From Sodiomyces alkalinus F11 (Eukaryota > Ascomycota > Sordariomycetes > Glomerellales > Plectosphaerellaceae), in the NCBI RefSeq assembly GCF_003711515.1, contig NW_021167081.1, forward strand, positions 3,032,483 to 3,096,482: a DNA stretch of 64,000 nt, in the 5' to 3' direction. Below are positions 58,101-64,000 of this stretch, in pieces (position 1 is the first letter of the stretch; each line of letters starts with the position of its first letter). The position numbers and the translations under genes were made by a program. The notes beneath the pieces were generated by a model. It was not told the origin of the DNA. It made no database searches and was given only the letters and a program-made list of their open reading frames with translations.

Positions 58101-58380
58101 ATATACGTTAACACGAAGGAGATAATCGCGGACGGTTTAATAAAGGCATTCCCGGAGGCAGGGATTAAAACATTATAGGGATAGCTTAATTTAACTAATT
58201 AAAAGGATCGTATTAAGTGGTCTAAACGACTACACGAAGAGATTAAACGCGCTAAAGCTATAGCCGTAGCGACTATAAAAGCCCCCGAGGGCGTAGTAGA
58301 TCCGATAGATATAGATCCGATTAAGTCGATCCGGCTAATCAGCATTAAGGAACTAATTAAGATAGAATTAAATTAAACGG
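55105..58380 (+). pseudogene. Copia-1 gag end, linker repeats, RT and RNase H
   Basis: After the LINE the gag frame continues (NYDKITEDELTINDFINALK, then TVKSRVWRGTFNTLK). A Thr/Ile/Ala-rich repeat zone follows (55,960-56,260). RT begins near 56,800 with YKARLVV and DNYAAILASRSFRILIAIAA, then FDTVNVFVNASLKEELFIKI and KALFGPRVSPLL. The catalytic box reads YVNN at 57,234-57,245, so both Asp are lost. RNase H reads TRPDIAFAYSKLSYYNVNPS, VSDASFQGNPDRKSS, LFGGTVN and ESKLLALIEAAIKTLFVSQI, and ends RLRHVDIYN, then IADGLIKAFPEAGIKTL. These are standard copia segments. Integrase was not found. Confidence 0.85.
55960..56260 (+). repeat. Degenerate tandem repeat in Copia-1 coding region
   Basis: About ten diverged units built on ACCGCTATTACTACGGG-like sequence, encoding TAITTG/TAIITD repeats. 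Spacing varies between about 12 and 36 bp. It lies between gag and RT, where protease and integrase would be expected. Confidence 0.8.
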
Positions 58381-58525
58381 TTAAATAGGGCGGATTTAGA
58401 TCCCTTTTATAAGCGCGTTTTCCTCTAGCAGTTAACTTTTCGATAGAAAAGTTAAGAGCGTTTAGTTTAAACCGAAGCCTCTAATTAGGCAGTTAACCTA
58501 GGAAGTCCCACCTTAACTAAGGGGG

Positions 58526-58813
58526 TGTATCGTATAGGCACACGAACTATAACGTGGTCTATAGGGGATCTAGGCGGGATCCACGCTATACCTAAGGGCT
58601 TCGGATATCGGGGACCTCGGGTATTAGGATATAATAGGGGCGGATACCGGAAAAGACCGGATAGGATCTAAATGACTTAGTCCCCATAATAGAGTCTTCA
58701 CCACCTAAATTAAGGATATAAGAGACTCTGCTAGACATAACTTAACACAATACACACACACGAGATTTCTGCTCTACTAAGTTAATTATCCAAGTGCCTT
58801 TTGACGTGCGACA
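58526..58813 (+). repeat. Copia-1 3' LTR
   Basis: 288 bp, TGTATCGTATAGG...GTGCGACA, followed by the TSD CTAGG at 58,814-58,818. It has the extra AT after TGT compared with the 5' copy and the solo LTR. Confidence 0.94.
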
Positions 58814-58818
58814 CTAGG

Positions 58819-59310
58819 CTAAGCACTATAATAAGAGGCATAAGCTTAGGAGTTTCGAAAAAGGAAAATTTATAGGGCTTACTACTATTAATTTCCTATT
58901 TAAGGCCGGCTTAAAACTCGCGCCGCGGTATATACGGGTAGACATTTTAGAGCGGATCGGCGAGCTAGCGTATAGGGTTCGCCTATTACCGTAATACTCG
59001 AGGATATATAACGTGTTTTTAGTATCGCTATTAAAACTGTAGAAAGATAGGCTTATAGCCGAAGGATCGGCGAATAATCTACTACCGCTTATAGAAGAGT
59101 AGGATAAGTAGGAAATTAAGGATATCGTGGCCTATAAGGAGGAATAAGGGTAGAAGTTTTACCTTATAAAATAGTTAGGCTAGCCGGTAGAGTATAATAC
59201 TTAGGAGCCCGACTATTCTTTAAGAAATACTCTAGTTATCGTAAAGCGATACTAAAAGGAGAAGAAATATATATATATAAGAAGTAGGACGACTATTAGC
59301 GCTAAAGAGC
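58819..59310 (+). pseudogene. Gypsy-5 pol, second part: integrase end and chromodomain
   Basis: The frame broken by Copia-1 resumes here: AKHYNKRHKLRSFEKGKF, then FKAGLKLAPRYI, LAYRVRLLP and YNVFLVSLLKL, the usual integrase C-terminal GPY/F-like part. A chromodomain follows (about 59,110-59,260) as EIKDIVAYKEE, KFYLIK, then EYNT, then EPDYSLRNTLVIVKRY with the aromatic-cage Trp codons turned into stops. Joining 47,696 to 58,819 restores one frame. Confidence 0.85.
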
Positions 59311-59439
59311 CGGTATATAAGTAGAAATCGTTAAGAGAATTATTAATACTATCTTATATAGCATAATAATATATAAGGTGAAATATAGGCTATATATATA
59401 GGGAAGAACGCTAAAAGGCGACTATAAAATACACTAGAT

Positions 59440-61300
59440 CCTAGCCTAATTAGTATAACGCCTTACGACCGCTAAAATTCTACCTCTTAATTATCGAACC
59501 CCTTAAAGGAGTTATTATCGCTACTAATAATAATAACCTCCTCTAAGGGATTAGTAAACTCCGCTAAAGAATCGGTATCCTTTATCTCGATATTATTAGA
59601 ATCAGGCTTAATACCCTCCTCCTCCGTCTTTTCCTCCTCCTCCTTCTTAGATAAGGCGGTTATAGGCGACGACTCGGCGACGGCCTTAAGGCTATTAGCG
59701 GCTATAGGTAAGGCGGTAGGGGAGATAACGCTAACGGCGTTATCGTTATTAACGGTATTAGCGGCGGTATTAGCGGTATCGGCGGCGGGCGAAGCGGGGG
59801 AGGCGGTATTAGCGGAAATAGATAGCGATTACTTAACGATACCCTCCTTGTTATCTGAATAGACGTGAACTTAGGGCCTACGGGCGGCGGTACGGTGGCC
59901 GGTAAAGGCGGCGGATATAAGGAGGCGATAATAGGGCTTACTAGCGTTCGCGAGGGCGGCGGCTAGACCCTATAGGCGAGGGAATATATTTATACCGCGC
60001 TATTTAAGGCCGGCGGCTTAAGCCGTACATTTATCGGGATATTCCTCGATATCTACGCCCCGGAGCTTACGGACGGCACGCTATAGCATAGTAAAGGTAA
60101 TAAGGCTACGGTCTGTAGGGGGCGTAATTATACCTATAAAGGAATAGGCCTTATTAGCTTAGAGGTTATCGACTTAAAGGAGGTTAGTATAAGCTGACCG
60201 AATAGCGAATAATAAGTTTAAACCCGTATTATTAGGTCGATAGTTAATAAAGACCGAATCGATAATAGTTTACCGAGTATAAGGCGATTGGTATTAGCGG
60301 CGGCGGGAGGGCGAGCGGCTTTATCTAAAGCTTTACGGAACTATTTATATACGGCCTAAAGCCGTAGATGAAAGCGGCGCCGACTAAATAGCGTTAGCTT
60401 TCTATCGGCCTCCTTTTAAAGGACGCTAATAGTAATATTCTAAATAATTTAGGTAGCTCCTAGAAGACTATCCGGAATCTAAATACTTTAGAAGCCGAAT
60501 ACTTACCGAAAGTAAGGATAAACTTATAGATATATACGCTTAATACGAGCGAAGATAAGTAACGCAACGATATATGTTAGAGTTAGATTACTTAATATAA
60601 TCTATATAAATATCGGTAGCTACGGAAGCTATATACTAACTATAAAGCGGATTATTAGAGAAGCTTCCTAGCCACTTATTATTAGTATTATAGGGTATAT
60701 AATATAACTCTCGGGTAACGCCGAGTAGAAGAGATATATTAGTGATTATTCGACGCTTGGAAATAAGATAGAAATAATAGCGACTATTCGGCTATAAGGT
60801 GAATATAAATATAATTCTAAATATAAATATATAGTAAACTAAAACGTAATATAAAGAATACAGATTTTATAAGGAAAAGAAAGAAAAGAAGAATAATTAT
60901 AGGGGAACCACGAGAACTTTTATCTATAAGGCAAATAGTCGTTTTAGTTATAAATCCGGCCGGAGAGGGAGTAAGTATAAAGAACGGTATGAATAAATTT
61001 AGTAATATTATACACCACGATAATAAAGGAAGGTATAACGATAAGGGCGATATTCTAAAACGCGGCGAGTAATCGCCGGCTATTACGCGGGACGCTAGAA
61101 AACGAATAATAATTAGTAAACGAGTCGGCTACGTAATTACCGCTAACGGTTTACCGATTACCTAATACTACGTGGAAAGAAGTCGTGATATTTTGAAGGA
61201 GGTACGTAGCCTTACCGGCGCCGACTAATTATAAGCGCCGACCGGATAGCGGAGTTCGTATAAGCCTAGAGTTATATACACGTTCTGCCCGGTAGGAGAG
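59440..61300 (-). pseudogene. Accessory antisense ORF of Gypsy-5 (unknown product)
   Basis: Between pol and the 3' LTR the minus strand can be read for hundreds of codons with TAA/TAG as nearly the only stops. From about 60,570 down to 59,450 one frame gives NLTLTYIVALLIFARIKRIY, then RKLTLFSRRRFHLRL, ALDKAARPPAAANTNRLILG, PPPLPATVPPPVGPKFTS, then an Ala/Asn/Thr-rich and acidic end with KKEEEEKTEEEG. An earlier part (about 61,210-60,930) reads in another frame, SGNYVADSFTNYYSFSSVPR. The composition (Pro/Ala-rich with an acidic Glu run) suggests a flexible protein; no family is recognised. Position and orientation match the antisense ORF in Gypsy-1, though I do not see sequence similarity between the two. 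Confidence 0.5.
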
Positions 61301-61343
61301 ATAAAACAGGCCTAAGGGATTAGCCCTATTAGAGAGGGGGTAG

Positions 61344-61566
61344 TATAAGGAACTAAGTGGTATTATAGATTAGTATTATATGGGATCGGAGATATACTCG
61401 GATCGCCGAATACTCGGCGAGACTAAATTACTGTATTAGCGTAAAGGGGGAAAAGTCCCCTTTTCCTCCTTAAGTTAAAGTCTATATAATATATATCTAT
61501 TAAGTCCGAATAGTGTTATCGGTTATATTGTATCTTTTCCCTGGTATTATAGCCTATTCCTTGATA
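61344..61566 (+). repeat. Gypsy-5 3' LTR
   Basis: 223 bp, from TATAAGGAACTAAG to CCTTGATA, followed by TTATT (61,567-61,571). It pairs with 42,666-42,888. Confidence 0.94.
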
Positions 61567-61571
61567 TTATT

Positions 61572-61990
61572 GTAGATTTTATTTAGATTTATTATGAATT
61601 GTTAGTTATTTTATTGAGGAAATAGAGTGAAAATAAGGGAAAATAGGTCTAACGGTCGAATACTAAAGGATTGGGTATAAGAAGTGGGTCCTGAAAGATA
61701 CAAAAGTCCTTTAAGGATAGAGTAAAAGAAGAAAAGATATCTAAAATGGATAGATTTTCTTTATTAATAAAGATAGGGCACTTTTTTTCTTTATTCCCGG
61801 TGTTAGACTAAACGTGGGTCTAAAGATGGGTCTAAAGAAATATAGAGCTATCTATTAACTTGGCAAAGGTGTTTATTAAGAGTGTAGTCCTTAATAGGAA
61901 AACACCGCCAAAGCCTGCATATAATATATTATATCTAAAGTCTTATAAGCGCCTAAAACCTATACTAGTATCGTAAATAGCATAGTAGTA
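61572..61990. other. Older DNA right of Gypsy-5, no gene seen
   Basis: Less RIP-altered than the elements (GGTGTTTATTAAG, GAAAACACCGCC). It should continue the relic at 41,080-42,660 that Gypsy-5 entered. I see no frame worth reporting. Confidence 0.5.
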
Positions 61991-61993
61991 ATA

Positions 61994-62075
61994 GTCGTAG
62001 TAGTGTAGTGGTTATAATTATAGTTGTATATAGAAATAGTAGTAGAGTGACCCCGTTTAAATCGTATAAATTAGA
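61994..62075 (+). other. Possible tRNA-derived sequence (decayed)
   Basis: TAGTGTAGTGG at 62,001-62,011 fits the Pol III A box (TRGYNNARNNG) at every fixed position. CGTTTAAATCG at 62,054-62,064 is close to a B box, with the C of GGTTCRA changed to T as RIP would do. The 53-bp spacing is a little long for an intron-free tRNA, and I could not pair the acceptor ends. It lies just before the LINE 5' region. It may be a tRNA pseudogene or a SINE head. Confidence 0.25.
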
Positions 62076-62121
62076 TTACTTTACGATCGGAAGACACGCC
62101 TATTAACCACGGGCGCGTAAT

Positions 62122-64000
62122 AAGAGTAAAATCGATAAAACCTCCGAGATAGAGATTATAACTACCGCCTCCCTCCCGGAATACTATTATAGCGGCACCG
62201 TAATACCGGCGCCGCGGTACGACTAGAAGAATCGTAGGGTAGCGTTATTCTATCCTCGACTATATAGAATTCGTAACGGACCTATATTTCGTAATATAAG
62301 TATTCACCCCCCCCCCCCTCCCCCCCCCGAAGGCAGGATATAACATAGAACTAATATAAGACTAAAAGAGGATTACCGCGCCCCTTAGAACTAAAAGTAG
62401 CTAAGATTAAGGCAGAAATTTAGGCCTTACTAGGTAATAAGAACACGATTAAGGAGGTTATAAAGCTAGTAAAGGAATTAATTACGATATATAATACTCG
62501 TAACGACGCCGGTATAATACTATTAGTATACCTATACGCTTTTATCCGCTAAGTTAGCCGAGAGAAGCTCCGAAAAGATATAAGCGGTATAAAAAAGTCT
62601 TAGGCTAATATTATAGCCTAGGCTCCCGTGGCGGTACCACCACGGGACCTCGCCCCCCTTAAAATAATCCCCGTTAAATATTACTAGGAATTGATTGTCT
62701 ATTAAGGAACCCTCCCCAAAGACTAGCCCCTTAAAGCTAGGACCCTAAAGGAAATTATCTAAGCTATAAACGCTATAATTACCCGATACGATACCGTAAC
62801 GGTATAGAAGCTACTTAGCGGAGATATCTACCTTACCTTTACTAAAGGGGTATAGTGGTAGGTTACTTATAAGGAGTAATAGGTTAAGAAGGCCTTTAGT
62901 AAAGAAGCCGCCTTAGCCATATATACCTACTCTACGCTTAATAAGGCTATCACTTAGGAGGTCCTTAACGACCTATCCGAAAAAGACCTACTAGTATTCT
63001 TATAAGACACGAATCCTAAGGCTAACATCCTCTAAGTAAGATAGCGAGCACCCCGCCGCGGTACTAATAGGGTAACACTTCTCCTTATCGAAGCGGCTTC
63101 CCTAAAAGGGGTAATAAGCCTTATCCGGAATAACCTCCTTTTTAAGGGGGGTAGCTATAGCTATAAACTATGTAATACTAATCTTAGCCTCCTAAGGCAT
63201 TATAAGTATCTATACCTCGGCTATAAGGCTACTAGCTACCCAATAATAAACAGAGTATACCGCTACTATGCTAAGCCCGAATCGGTATATTTATAAGGCC
63301 TAAGATGCTATAACGCTATAGCCCCTAAGCGCCCCCGCCGCTATACCGCTTATACCAGAGATTATAATGCTTTTAACGATTTATACTAGCTGTTAAAAAA
63401 AGAGGCTAAGAAAACCCGCGAAGCATATAAGTACCGAGCTAGGGATTTTAATATTACCCGCTAGACTAAAGCGGTATATCTATAGTAGCTGTAGAATTTC
63501 TCCCTACTTATTATCTCCTAGGACTAGTACTATCCCCGCCGTAGGGGTAAAGGACGCCCCCTGCAAAGAACTAAAGGTTAGGAGGGCTCCCCGATACCGG
63601 GCCTAATAAGCGCCTATATAGTCCCCCGCAGGGCTAATAAGGTACCGTAATAAGAGCCCTAGAGTTAGACCCCGGTTATACCGGGCACGTTATCTTAACC
63701 CCCCCTCCCTTTTAACTAATAAGTATCTATATTCTTTTATAGAATAGAGGGAGAAGTTCGGCGCGGAAGGAGCTCCCGCTCCGGTACCGTGCCGAGTATA
63801 ATATAATAGCGATCCAGGAACCCGGCCTTAACCCCTTTATAATAGCCCGGCCTACCCATCGTAAAGGGTATACTAATTAGTCTAGGGAGGAGGCCATATC
63901 CTCCTATATATATATAAAAGATACCCGCTATATAAGTACACGTAGCGGGCCTATTATACCGCCTACGCAGTTATATTCGGGACTAATAATAACACCCTTA
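62122..64000 (+). mobile_element. LINE 5' region, ORF1 and start of ORF2 (runs off the window)
   Basis: A 5' region (62,122-62,395) with C-runs at 62,307-62,330 is shared with 39,432-39,727. ORF1 follows at about 62,400-63,650: AKIKAEI, then LVKELITIYNTRNDAGII, IKKS, then VLNDLSEKDLLVFL and TLLLIEAASLKGVISLIRNN. A zinc-knuckle region follows (HYKYLYLGYKATSYP, then YRYYAKPESVYL, then RDYNAFND), where Cys codons are now Tyr. ORF2 begins near 63,780 with IIAIQEPGLNPF, the start of an AP-type endonuclease, and SSYIYIKDTRYIS. It differs from the LINE at 48,986-55,096 and may be the family of the RNase H relic at 19,153-20,640. Confidence 0.78.

Larger units (their letters stand above)
47697..58813 (+). 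mobile_element. Copia-1: Ty1/copia-type element inside Gypsy-5, split by a LINE
   Basis: LTRs of 284 and 288 bp and an exact CTAGG duplication (47,692-47,696 and 58,814-58,818) bound the element. Without the LINE it is about 5.0 kb. gag starts after the 5' LTR, is interrupted by the LINE at 48,986-55,096, and resumes at 55,105; RT and RNase H follow. I did not find a clear integrase or protease upstream of RT. A purine run AAGGGGG precedes the 3' LTR. RT sequence and the RNase H end identify it as copia-type. Confidence 0.93.
42666..61566 (+). mobile_element. Gypsy-5: Ty3/gypsy chromovirus split by Copia-1
   Basis: The outermost element of a three-level nest, with paired 223-bp LTRs and an exact TTATT duplication. 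Without the copia insert and one CTAGG copy it would be about 7.8 kb. It holds gag, protease, RT, RNase H and integrase up to 47,696, and continues after Copia-1 at 58,819 with the integrase end and a chromodomain, followed by a long antisense frame and the 3' LTR. A purine tract (AGAGAGGGGGTAG) lies directly before the 3' LTR as expected for the plus-strand primer. Confidence 0.94.

Overview
The window looks like a transposon graveyard from a filamentous ascomycete (Pezizomycotina), probably in the RIP-prone, gene-poor part of the genome. Almost the whole 64 kb is poor in CpA and TpG and rich in TpA, while CpG is kept. Old reading frames can be followed for hundreds of codons and are broken almost only by TAA/TAG at places where Gln or Trp is expected. 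Paired LTRs differ mostly by C/T and G/A transitions. This is the footprint of repeat-induced point mutation (RIP).

Only one gene looks alive: a split nuclear gene for a mitochondrial-type prolyl-tRNA synthetase (36,982-39,227, + strand). It is a small island with normal CpA/TpG content between retrotransposon relics. I infer six introns; three are well supported and three less so.

Layout from left to right. 28-8,903: complete Ty3/gypsy chromovirus, minus strand, TSD AAAAG (Gypsy-1). 9,198-19,147: complete Ty3/gypsy chromovirus, plus strand, TSD CTTAG (Gypsy-2). 19,153-20,640: RNase H and 3' end of a Tad1-like LINE. 20,640-22,250: unassigned relics. 22,260-29,700: relics read mainly on the minus strand, including a gypsy integrase and RNase H (Gypsy-3), and split by a solo copia LTR (25,006-25,718, TSD ATAAG) that itself holds a 434-bp insertion. 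29,974-31,184: 5'-truncated LINE with a 14-bp TSD. 31,206-36,589: Ty1/copia element, minus strand (Copia-2). 36,590-39,227: the synthetase gene and its upstream region. 39,432-40,620: a LINE 5'-end fragment and a truncated copia relic. 42,666-61,566: a three-level nest. A gypsy chromovirus (Gypsy-5, TSD TTATT) is split by a copia (Copia-1, 47,697-58,813, TSD CTAGG), which is split in turn by a full-length Tad1-like LINE (48,986-55,096, TSD CGATAGCT). 62,122-64,000: 5' part of another LINE that runs off the window.

The retroelement parts would once have worked as usual: Gag particle, protease, reverse transcriptase/RNase H, integrase and, in all three complete gypsy elements, a chromodomain for targeting. 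All are now disabled; in the five LTR-element RT genes whose YxDD box I could find, it has lost one or both Asp. The least expected content is that each of the three complete gypsy elements carries an extra long reading frame between pol and the 3' LTR. It is antisense in Gypsy-1 and Gypsy-5 and sense in Gypsy-2. I do not recognise any of the three products. Positions of decayed genes are approximate because frames and boundaries were read by eye.
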